From ZC4RG30 sp964396335 (GTDB lineage: Bacteria > Pseudomonadota > Gammaproteobacteria > Steroidobacterales > Steroidobacteraceae), in NCBI GenBank assembly GCA_964396335.1, contig CAYNEX010000112.1, forward strand, positions 1 through 8,532: 8,532 nucleotides of DNA. The letters run 5' to 3'. Made by a program: the position numbers and the translations under genes. This document shows, in pieces, positions 1 to 5,631 of this stretch (its first letter is position 1; each line of letters begins with the position of its first letter). A model generated the notes under the pieces. That model was not told where the DNA came from. It worked only from the letters and a program-made list of their open reading frames with translations, and made no database searches.

Positions 1-97
1 TGCGCAACGACACATTGCGGACAATGGTCAGTTCGCCCTCGGGACTGTTAACCTTTCGGGTCAGTTCCCTGGCTTCGAGAACGGTCTTGCACTCCAT
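1..97 (-). CDS. ABC transporter ATP-binding protein (LolD/YbbA-like), N-terminal fragment
   Basis: Reading leftward from ATG at 97-95 gives 32 residues before the window ends. They begin MECKTVLEARELTRKV and continue with GELTIVRNVSLR. This is the first beta-strand region of an ABC-transporter ATPase: an 'L-x-A-R-x-L-T-K' strand, then 'GEL-x-I-(V/L)-x-x-V-S-L', which precedes the Walker A loop (beyond the window edge). The family drives export or lipoprotein-release type transporters at the inner membrane. The position supports the call, because in E. coli and many relatives the ATPase gene ybbA is the divergent neighbour of tesA, as here. No other ATG lies in this reading frame, so the start overlaps the neighbouring tesA start. 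No strong ribosome binding site is visible. Only the N-terminus is seen, so the subfamily is inferred mainly from context. Confidence 0.75.
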   Translation of the reverse strand, partial: MECKTVLEARELTRKVNSPEGELTIVRNVSLR

Positions 98-707
98 CCG
101 GATACTGCTGCTCGCGCTGTTGTCGATAGGGGTTGCCGCCGCCGGCGCTCCGAAAGAGCGCACCCTGCTTGTCTTCGGCGACAGCCTCAGCGCGGCCTAC
201 GGCCTGAAGACCGAGGAAGGCTGGGTGCCACAGTTGCAGAAACGGCTCCAGGACCAAGGGTACGTTTACCGGGTGGTGAACGCCAGCAGCAGCGGCGAGA
301 CCACGGCCGGCGGACGCAGCCGGATCGAACGCGCGCTCGAAACGCACCAGCCCGACCTCGTGATCCTCGAACTGGGCGCCAATGACGGACTTCGCGGCCT
401 GCCCGTGCAGGGTGCGAAGGACAACCTCGCCGCGATGATCCGAAGCGTGCAGCAGCGCAAGGCGAAACTGCTGCTGGTGGGTATCCTGATGCCGCCGAAT
501 TATGGCCAGCGTTATGCCGACAGCTTCGCGGCCATCTATCCGGAGCTTTCGAAGGAGTTCAAAGTGCCGCTGGTTCCCTTCCTGCTCGAAGGCGTGGCGC
601 TCGACCAGAGGTACATGCAAGCCGATGGAATGCATCCCAATGCCGCAGGCCAGCCGCGCCTGCTCGAAAACGTCTGGCCGCACCTGCAGCCGCTGCTGGA
701 GCGCTGA
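87..707 (+). CDS. tesA: Secreted GDSL-family arylesterase / thioesterase I (TesA-like)
   Basis: This is an SGNH/GDSL hydrolase that cleaves ester or thioester bonds of acyl substrates, probably in the periplasm. Counting from TTG at 87 (206 residues), residues 1-20 form a signal peptide: MHSIR, a Leu/Ala-rich core, then VAAAG. All family blocks are present. GDSLSAAYG at 31-39 has the nucleophile Ser33. Gly70 lies in SSSGETT, and GAND (97-100) holds the oxyanion Asn99. DGMHPN (180-185) has the catalytic Asp180 and His183. Length is normal for the family. The reading frame stays open upstream to ATG 24 and TTG 15. I prefer TTG 87 because it gives a compact signal peptide, overlaps the divergent ATPase least, and has a weak GAGA six bases upstream. 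Those longer starts would place about 21-24 odd residues before the signal peptide. fadD follows after 3 bases, suggesting one operon. Confidence 0.9.
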   Translation: MHSIRILLLALLSIGVAAAGAPKERTLLVFGDSLSAAYGLKTEEGWVPQLQKRLQDQGYVYRVVNASSSGETTAGGRSRIERALETHQPDLVILELGANDGLRGLPVQGAKDNLAAMIRSVQQRKAKLLLVGILMPPNYGQRYADSFAAIYPELSKEFKVPLVPFLLEGVALDQRYMQADGMHPNAAGQPRLLENVWPHLQPLLER

Positions 708-710
708 GGC

Positions 711-2372
711 ATGACCGAGCGCGTCTGGCTGAAGTCCTATCCGCCCGAAGTCCCGCACGACATCGACCCTTCGCGGTACGCGTCGCTGAAGGACCTGATC
801 TGCGACGCCCTGCAGAAGCACGCGGACAAGACCGCGTACATGCTGCTGGGTCACACCGTGACCTATCGGGAGGTCGACCGCCTGTCCGCGGCCTTCGCCG
901 CCTGGCTGCAGTCGAAGGGTCTGAAGAAAGGCGACCGCATCGCATTGATGCTGCCGAACGTGCTGCAGTATCCGATCGCGATGTTCGGCGCGCAGCGCGC
1001 CGGGCTCGTGGTGGTCAACACCAACCCGCTGTACACGGCCGATGAACTTCGCCACCAGATGGGCGATTCCGGTGCCAGCGCCATCGTGGTGCTGGAGAAC
1101 TTCGCGCATGTGCTGCAGCAAGTGCTGCCCGAAACGCAGCTGAAGCATGTGCTGGTGACCGGCGTCGGCGACCTGCTGCCCGGACTGAAGGGCGGCATCG
1201 TCAATTTCGTGCTGCGGCATGTGCAGCGACAGGTGCCGAAGTGGAGCATCCCCGGCGCGGTGCGGTTTGCCGACGCGCTGCGCGAATTCGAGGGACGCTC
1301 ACCGCAACCGGTGGCGCTGGACCATTCGGACCTCGCCTTCCTGCAGTACACCGGCGGCACCACCGGCGTCGCCAAGGGCGCCATGCTCACCCACGGCAAC
1401 ATGGTCGCCAATGTGCTGCAGTCCGAGGCCTGGTTCAGCCAGATCGCGCTGGACAACGCCACGTTCTACTTCGCGCTGCCGCTGTATCACATCTTCTCGC
1501 TGACCGCGAACTGCCTGCTCGGCATCCGGCGGGGTGCCATCGGCATCCTCGTGCCGAACCCGCGCGACTTCAAAGGCTTCGTCAAGCTGCTGCAGAAGCA
1601 TCCGCCCAATTGCTTCCTGGGCGTGAACACCCTGTTCAATGCCTTGATGAACACGCCCGGCTTCGAGCGCATCGACTTCAGCAAGCTGGTCGCCACCGTC
1701 GGCGGTGGCATGGCCGTACAGGCGGCCGTCGCCAAGCGCTGGCTGGAACTCACCGGCAAGCCGCTGAGCCAGGGCTGGGGACTGACCGAGACCTCCCCGG
1801 TGGTGGCCGTGTGCCGCCTGAAGGATCGCGAATTCACCGGCGCTGTCGGACTTCCCGTGCCGTCCACCGAAGTGTCGATCCGCGATGACGACGGCCGCGA
1901 ACTGGGACTGAATGCGTCCGGCGAGATCTGCGTCCGCGGGCCACAGGTGATGCAGGGCTACTGGAACCGCCCCGACGAAACCGAAAAGGTGATGCTGCCG
2001 GACGGCTGGCTGCGCACCGGCGACATCGGCCGGATCGACGAGGACGGCTTCGTGTTCCTGGAAGACCGCAAAAAGGACATGATCACCGTGTCCGGCTTCA
2101 AGGTGTATCCGAACGAGATCGAGGATGTGGCGGCCCACCACCCCGGCGTGCTCGAGAGCGCGGCGATCGGGGTACCGGATGAGAGGTCCGGGGAAGTGGT
2201 GGCGCTGTATGTGGTGAGGAAGGATCCGTCATTGACGGAGGAAGACCTGGTCGCGTACATGCGAAAGCATGTCACCTCTTACAAGGTGCCGCGGCAGGTG
2301 CATTTCAGGGATGAGCTGCCTAAGAGCAATGTGGGGAAGATTCTTAGGCGGGCGTTGAGGGAAGCCGGCTAG
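711..2372 (+). CDS. fadD: Long-chain fatty-acid--CoA ligase (FadD-like)
   Basis: This ATP-dependent enzyme converts fatty acid, ATP and CoA to acyl-CoA at the inner membrane, feeding beta-oxidation or lipid synthesis. The 553 residues match the family's usual length. In order are the phosphate-binding loop YTGGTTGVAKG (213-223), the Gly-rich GGGMAV (331-336), GWGLTET (355-361), the acyl-CoA synthetase signature DGWLRTGDIG (431-440), the hinge region DRKKDMI with SGFKVYPNEIE (452-471), and the C-terminal PKSNVGKILRR with the adenylation lysine at 543. The N-terminus (SYPPEVPHDIDP) is typical of bacterial FadD. ATG 711 lies 3 bases after the tesA stop. It converges on the leftward gene that ends at 2377, with only 4 bases between stops. 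One oddity: none of the 26 Arg codons before residue ~485 is AGG, but five of the last eight are, which marks a codon-use break near 2165-2185. Confidence 0.93.
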   Translation: MTERVWLKSYPPEVPHDIDPSRYASLKDLICDALQKHADKTAYMLLGHTVTYREVDRLSAAFAAWLQSKGLKKGDRIALMLPNVLQYPIAMFGAQRAGLVVVNTNPLYTADELRHQMGDSGASAIVVLENFAHVLQQVLPETQLKHVLVTGVGDLLPGLKGGIVNFVLRHVQRQVPKWSIPGAVRFADALREFEGRSPQPVALDHSDLAFLQYTGGTTGVAKGAMLTHGNMVANVLQSEAWFSQIALDNATFYFALPLYHIFSLTANCLLGIRRGAIGILVPNPRDFKGFVKLLQKHPPNCFLGVNTLFNALMNTPGFERIDFSKLVATVGGGMAVQAAVAKRWLELTGKPLSQGWGLTETSPVVAVCRLKDREFTGAVGLPVPSTEVSIRDDDGRELGLNASGEICVRGPQVMQGYWNRPDETEKVMLPDGWLRTGDIGRIDEDGFVFLEDRKKDMITVSGFKVYPNEIEDVAAHHPGVLESAAIGVPDERSGEVVALYVVRKDPSLTEEDLVAYMRKHVTSYKVPRQVHFRDELPKSNVGKILRRALREAG

Positions 2373-2381
2373 TCAGCTAGC
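2368..2381. repeat. Short inverted repeat joining two convergent stop codons
   Basis: GCTAG-TCAG-CTAGC forms a perfect 5-bp stem with a 4-base loop. The TAG of the left arm is the fadD stop, and the right arm contains the leftward gene's TAG. No run of T follows on either strand, so an intrinsic terminator is not supported. It may be no more than two TAG stops back to back. Confidence 0.3.
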
Positions 2382-3201
2382 GCCCTAAAGTCGGCCCTCC
2401 CCCGTCACTACCCTCACTTCCCTTGGCCGCGCGAACGGACCTTGAGCGCCCAGGTCCTGACCCGCTGTCCATGTATGCAATGATGTGGAGACCAGCAAGA
2501 ACTCCTTTCTTGGTCTTCCCATTGGCAACATCTCTACTTTTGACGCGTCTCTGCTCCATCCAGTCATCTACAACTTGCAGATATGCATGCCCCTGCGATC
2601 TGGTGAACTCACTGAAGCCATCCATTTCCTCGGGATTCAGATCAGAGACATAAGCGAATCGCTCAATCAGAGACTGGCCCACAACCCCTTTCTCTGCATT
2701 CCGCCGCACAGTACCAACAAATCTCACAATCGATTTCGCTACGTGCTCGGCGACAAACTGGTCACTTTGCGAAATCGCGCCGATTTCGGTAGTGGGCAGG
2801 TACTTACCATTCGCGCATTTTCGAACCAGACCTGAGGTCAAGAGGAAGTTTATTAACTGGTCGACATCTGCCCGCGGATTGAGGTCTAGAGCGATCGCTC
2901 TGATGCTTAGACGTCCATCGGTGAGGTGTAAGGGTTTAGGCTTTGCAAACACCCCATCGAGATATCGCCCGTCCCGATGCCACTTACGGAGCAGATCCGC
3001 CGACAGGTCACCACCGTCTCGATATCGACTGGCTGATAACAATTTCCTCTCCGCCCCCTTCCTTCGACGAAGAACGCTTGAGAGAGCGAAATTGAAAGAA
3101 TCCCGGATTTCCTCTTCGTTATGACCGGCATCAACCATCACTTGAAGAATGCTGGAAAGAAGATTGCGCTGCAGATTCTTTGGAATTCTTCTTGATGCCA
3201 C
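2377..3201 (-). CDS. DUF6502-like protein with shortened N-terminal region
   Basis: This 274-residue protein has unknown function. It is soluble, with no signal peptide or membrane segment visible. It shares its layout with the two other DUF6502-like genes here. A helix LLSSILQVMVDAG (14-26) matches ILKPMIRILLRAG of the 4696-5628 product. ADLLRKWHRDGRYLDG (68-83) aligns with SEVLFLWCTDPDYIGP, and a DVDQLINFLLTSGLVRK segment (112-128) aligns with PKAVLRDMVEWEVVKP. VVDDWMEQRR (210-219) aligns with DVDDWISSNK. Only about 25 residues separate the N-terminal helices from the WxxD segment, so the helix-turn-helix-like stretch seen in the other two copies appears lost. The C-terminal tail (245-274) is Gly/Ser/Arg-rich and looks unstructured. 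The GTG start at 3201 is chosen for its GGGAGA ribosome binding site and because it keeps the first family helix. It overlaps the upstream gene by 71 bases. ATG 3138 is the alternative. The family name comes from memory; homology among the three copies is read by eye. Confidence 0.75.
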   Translation of the reverse strand: MASRRIPKNLQRNLLSSILQVMVDAGHNEEEIRDSFNFALSSVLRRRKGAERKLLSASRYRDGGDLSADLLRKWHRDGRYLDGVFAKPKPLHLTDGRLSIRAIALDLNPRADVDQLINFLLTSGLVRKCANGKYLPTTEIGAISQSDQFVAEHVAKSIVRFVGTVRRNAEKGVVGQSLIERFAYVSDLNPEEMDGFSEFTRSQGHAYLQVVDDWMEQRRVKSRDVANGKTKKGVLAGLHIIAYMDSGSGPGRSRSVRAAKGSEGSDGGGPTLGR

Positions 3202-4027
3202 CCGCTTCTCCCTTTCTTTTCCCAGTCTTGCTTATTGGCTCTTCCATGATCAGGACCAGCTTCGCTTTGGACCGATCGTAACTGCGCCGTCTAGTCGGAG
3301 GCGACGTTGCAGCCGCCGCCTCCGCAGCGGCCTCGAATCCCTTCAGGAAGGCTTTCATGCCCTCACTGGCGCGCTTCTCGAGAAGAATTCGACCCTTCGA
3401 TCCTGCAGTCGGATACAGGGCTTCCAATTGAACCGCCCGGACTCTTGAAGTGACGATATTCGCCCGCGACTCGATTCCAACGAGATCAGCCAGCGCGCGC
3501 GCGATCGTGCGAAGACGATATTCCGCGGCCCTCTTGGAAGCAGCAGATGCTTTCAGCGAAACAACCCGCTCGTCTATAGACACCAGGTCGTGCCTTTCAA
3601 GTTCACGGAGAATGGCCCTGGCTGGCACGTCCCCACCGTACGCCTTCACAAGCGTCGCGAAGGTCACTCCGCTCCCAGCCTGCCGTAGTGGTTTAGGACC
3701 TGAACTCAGATCGAGAAATGCAGGATCGGTGGTCCAGCCTTCCAATACTGAATCTATGCGGTCCCTGGCTTCGTTTGGGACAGGTTGCCGCTGCTTCGCA
3801 AACCGCCTGACTTGCACACGAGTTAGGCCAGTCATAGCCGCTACCGCAGATTGATTGACACGCCTATTACCAAACTTGGCCTCTTCGGATGCCGCCAGGT
3901 AGTAGCCAAGCCTGGAAATCGCCTCGAATCGCTTAATCGGAACGCCCGCGGCAATCAGATATCGCGCGAACTGCGCCATGAAAGCCACGACCGCGTCCTC
4001 GACTCCAGCCTTTCGACTTCTGGACAT
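3131..4027 (-). CDS. DUF6502-like putative DNA-binding protein with basic C-terminal tail
   Basis: This is a 298-residue protein of unknown function that looks cytoplasmic. From ATG 4027 it starts MSRSRKAGVEDAVVAF. Residues 11-40 form family helices (FMAQFARYLIAAGVPIKRF), comparable to the 4696-5628 product. Residues 58-78, VNQSAVAAMTGLTRVQVRRFA, look like a helix-turn-helix: a 'S-x-V-A-x-M-T-G-L' first helix and turn, then an Arg-rich recognition helix. LEGWTTDPAFLD (95-106) is the family W-x-x-D-P segment. PARAILRELERHDLVSIDE (135-153) resembles a winged-helix second domain. The tail after 265 is rich in Lys, Ser and Gln and probably disordered. The frame is open up to GTG 4135, but those 36 extra residues resemble nothing in the family, so ATG 4027 is preferred despite a weak ribosome binding site. 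It overlaps the next gene by 71 bases and likely forms a two-gene operon with it. A DNA-binding role is inferred. Confidence 0.78.
   Translation of the reverse strand: MSRSRKAGVEDAVVAFMAQFARYLIAAGVPIKRFEAISRLGYYLAASEEAKFGNRRVNQSAVAAMTGLTRVQVRRFAKQRQPVPNEARDRIDSVLEGWTTDPAFLDLSSGPKPLRQAGSGVTFATLVKAYGGDVPARAILRELERHDLVSIDERVVSLKASAASKRAAEYRLRTIARALADLVGIESRANIVTSRVRAVQLEALYPTAGSKGRILLEKRASEGMKAFLKGFEAAAEAAAATSPPTRRRSYDRSKAKLVLIMEEPISKTGKRKGEAGGIKKNSKESAAQSSFQHSSSDG
3207..3212 (-). promoter_or_regulatory. Ribosome binding site supporting GTG 3201
   Basis: On the minus strand GGGAGA ends five bases before GTG at 3201-3199. It lies inside the coding sequence of the upstream DUF6502-like gene. The alternative ATG at 3138 has no comparable site, so this decides the start and the 71-base overlap. 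Confidence 0.6.
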
Positions 4028-4056
4028 CTCAGGCTTCAGGTGTGGTCGGTAACGAC

Positions 4057-4131
4057 TCGCATATCTGCATTTTTCTTCGAGGAATGGGCATGCGAATAGG
4101 TAGTTTCTACTCGCTGGATGCAGAAATGCGA
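4057..4131. repeat. 14-bp inverted repeat upstream of the two-gene DUF6502-like operon
   Basis: The arm TCGCATATCTGCAT (4057-4070) and ATGCAGAAATGCGA (4118-4131) are inverted copies matching at 13 of 14 positions, separated by 47 bases. A third, partial copy of the ATGCGA hexamer lies between them at 4090-4095. The pair fills the short space between the terminator at 4144-4167 and the ATG at 4027, where the operon's promoter should lie. A paired operator is plausible but not shown. I could not identify convincing -35/-10 boxes here. Confidence 0.45.
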
Positions 4132-4132
4132 T

Positions 4133-4167
4133 CACAGAAACGAAAACGCCGCCCTAGGGCGGCGTTT
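4133..4167 (-). terminator. Intrinsic terminator of the decapeptide-repeat gene
   Basis: A perfect 24-base palindrome (4144-4167) with a GC-rich core, CGCCGCC-CTAG-GGCGGCG, lies 25 bases past the repeat gene's stop. Read leftward, the stem is followed by TTTTCGTTTCTG, as expected for a Rho-independent terminator. It should isolate the repeat gene from the DUF6502-like pair downstream, which would then need its own promoter between 4028 and 4143. Confidence 0.8.
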
Positions 4168-4192
4168 CGCGAGATGACTCAGGCTGGCCTAA

Positions 4193-4555
4193 TCAGCCGC
4201 CCTTACCACCGGTGCCGATCTGACGACCGCCCTTACCACCGGTGCCGATCTGACGACCACCCTTACCGCCGGTGCCGATCTGACGACCGCCCTTACCGCC
4301 GGTACCGATCTGACGACCGCCCTTACCGCCGGTGCCGATCTGACGACCGCCCTTACCGCCGGTACCAATCTGACGGCTGCCCTTACCACCCGTGCCGATC
4401 TGGCGCAGGGCGTCGGAAGTGCCCGTAGCAACAGAGGAAATCTGAATGTTGGATCCCGAGATCGCATCGTGCTTTTCGTCAGCCACAGCGCCCACGCTGA
4501 AGCTGGACAGGGCGATCAACGAACCCGCGATAGTCCAGAAAGCTTTACGAGACAT
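4193..4555 (-). CDS. Secreted protein with seven RQIGTGGKGG decapeptide repeats
   Basis: This 120-residue protein matches no named family I can assign with certainty. Residues 1-25 are a classical signal peptide: MSRKAFW, a hydrophobic core, then SVGAVA before DEKHD. Residues 26-50 form a polar linker (DEKHDAISGSNIQISSVATG and five more). Residues 51-120 are seven in-phase 10-residue repeats of RQIGTGGKGG; the first ends in Ser. The stop codon follows the seventh directly. Each repeat carries one Arg and one Lys, so the exported domain would be strongly basic, with no Cys and no aromatic residue. The start at ATG 4555 is firm, with GGGAG six bases upstream (4562-4566). The gene has its own candidate promoter and terminator. 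The IGTGG pattern loosely recalls Gly-Thr-rich N-termini of DUF5666 proteins, from memory and unproven. Possible roles (surface or periplasmic matrix, polymer or nucleic-acid binding) are speculation. Confidence 0.85.
   Translation of the reverse strand: MSRKAFWTIAGSLIALSSFSVGAVADEKHDAISGSNIQISSVATGTSDALRQIGTGGKGSRQIGTGGKGGRQIGTGGKGGRQIGTGGKGGRQIGTGGKGGRQIGTGGKGGRQIGTGGKGG
4196..4405 (-). repeat. Seven tandem 30-bp coding repeats
   Basis: There are seven head-to-tail 30-base units with no spacers, each encoding one decapeptide. Against the commonest unit (4316-4345) I count ten synonymous changes and one amino-acid change: Gly to Ser at the end of the first unit. The pattern suggests older duplications kept under selection for the peptide. 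Confidence 0.97.
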
Positions 4556-4649
4556 AATTGACTCCCACACACAAACCAATCCAGTCCCGGTCTTTCGCCG
4601 GTCCGTGAAATCCGTCACACAAGCGACAGCTTATGTAACGTTTCCCGAA

Positions 4650-4677
4650 AATATGTGATGGAAGTCCCTTTCGTCAA
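4650..4677 (-). promoter_or_regulatory. Candidate sigma-70 promoter of the decapeptide-repeat gene
   Basis: On the minus strand, TTGACG (4677-4672) is followed after 16 bases by CATATT (4655-4650), a 4/6 match to TATAAT. Transcription would start near 4643 and give a leader of about 88 bases. The -35 box sits in a small inverted repeat, TCCCTT-TCGTC-AAGGGA on the plus strand (4665-4681), which could serve as an operator. It begins just past the stop of the 4696-5628 gene. Confidence 0.45.
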
Positions 4678-4695
4678 GGGATATGTAAAGGGCAC

Positions 4696-5628
4696 TTATT
4701 CAGGAGTAGGAGTTTCTCCTACACGCGGCTTGTCCTTGGGAATGGACGTCCAAGCCGCAGGGGTATCCCCTTTCCTTCTTTCGATATACGAAGAAAGCGG
4801 CGTAAAGTCGTAATCTTCGGCGATGTGGTGGAACGCGGTGAGGCCAGTAGTCACAAGCTTCCCGGGTTCAGTCCAATGGACCTTGTTGCTGCTGATCCAG
4901 TCATCAACATCATTCAGCAACTTCTGAACCTTCTCTTTCAACAGGGCCTCAAATTCCGGCATCACGTAATCCGGCAACTCATCTTCAATCACAGAGCGCT
5001 GCAGTCGCTTGTGTCCGACATCCGATCTGATGTTGTGCAAGATGGTGTTCGCCAGATCAGTTATGGCGGATCCGAAGTACTCCAAGGCCTGCGGGGTGAG
5101 CACATCCGTAAACACCATCGTCCTAGCCGTGGCGCGATAGTGACGAGTGCCAACTGGCTTTACGACCTCCCACTCGACCATGTCCCGCAACACCGCCTTC
5201 GGATTTGCGGAGGGGTCGGCTCGAAAGATAAGGGTGCTGAGATTCTTCCCAGGAGTCTCTTCGAGGTCGAGTTCTAACGGCAGTCCATAGGGACCTATGT
5301 AATCCGGATCCGTGCACCATAGAAAGAGCACTTCGGAGACCACGGCTGCGTTAGTCGACTCCGGCGGCGCCAACAACTTCGGATCATCAATAAACCGATT
5401 CACATCCGCCAGCGGCACTTCCGTGTAATCCGAAATCATCGCCCGCGTCAGCGGCCCCTGGTGTCCGCGGATGCCGTCGCGCACCGCAGCCTCGACATAC
5501 GCGCCCTTCAGCACCTCGCGGAATTCCTGGTACGGGATTCCCGCCCGCAGCAGGATGCGGATCATCGGTTTCAGGATCTTCCGGAACGAGAAGATCAGCT
5601 GGGCGCGGGCGGCATCGCGTAGACGCAT
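4696..5628 (-). CDS. DUF6502-like putative DNA-binding protein downstream of dgt
   Basis: This 310-residue protein of unknown function has no signal peptide. It is the clearest family member here. Family helices ILKPMIRILLRAGIPYQEF (18-36) come first. The helix-turn-helix-like stretch PLTRAMISDYTEVPLADVNRF (59-79) follows. Then come LFLWCTDPDYIGPYG (101-115), a second winged-helix-like segment PKAVLRDMVEWEVVKPVG (143-160), a long helical part (180-245) with VDDWISSNK, and a Pro/Thr/Lys tail from 285. ATG 5628 is firm: AGGAG lies seven bases upstream (5636-5640), made from the last Arg-Ser codons of dgt, whose stop is 3 bases away. Translation with dgt is probably coupled. The first ~75 codons use GC-ending codons like the aro/dgt genes. 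From about codon 80 (near 5390) usage becomes mixed, with TTA, ATA, CCT and CTA, as in the other middle genes. A regulatory role is inferred from the fold pattern only. Confidence 0.85.
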   Translation of the reverse strand: MRLRDAARAQLIFSFRKILKPMIRILLRAGIPYQEFREVLKGAYVEAAVRDGIRGHQGPLTRAMISDYTEVPLADVNRFIDDPKLLAPPESTNAAVVSEVLFLWCTDPDYIGPYGLPLELDLEETPGKNLSTLIFRADPSANPKAVLRDMVEWEVVKPVGTRHYRATARTMVFTDVLTPQALEYFGSAITDLANTILHNIRSDVGHKRLQRSVIEDELPDYVMPEFEALLKEKVQKLLNDVDDWISSNKVHWTEPGKLVTTGLTAFHHIAEDYDFTPLSSYIERRKGDTPAAWTSIPKDKPRVGETPTPE

Positions 5629-5631
5629 TCT

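Noticed and set aside
48..1220. Long open frame antisense to tesA and fadD
   Set aside because: It is Gln/His/Arg-rich, has no family motif, and lies opposite two well-supported genes. Only its neighbouring frame near 1-97 encodes a real protein.
2368..2381. Bidirectional terminator between fadD and the convergent gene
   Set aside because: The stem is only 5 bp and no T-run follows on either side.
4196..4405. Seven 30-base repeats, superficially CRISPR-like
   Set aside because: The units are head-to-tail with no spacers, stay in one open frame and end at a stop codon. There are no cas genes. It is a coding tandem repeat.
4196..4405. GTGGKGG read as a nucleotide-binding P-loop
   Set aside because: It lacks the GxxxxGK(S/T) spacing and repeats seven times in an exported protein, so the resemblance is only Gly/Lys content.
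2377..5628. Classical integrase-borne genomic island or insertion sequence
   Set aside because: No integrase, transposase, tRNA target or flanking direct repeats were seen. The composition shift is the only sign of transfer.
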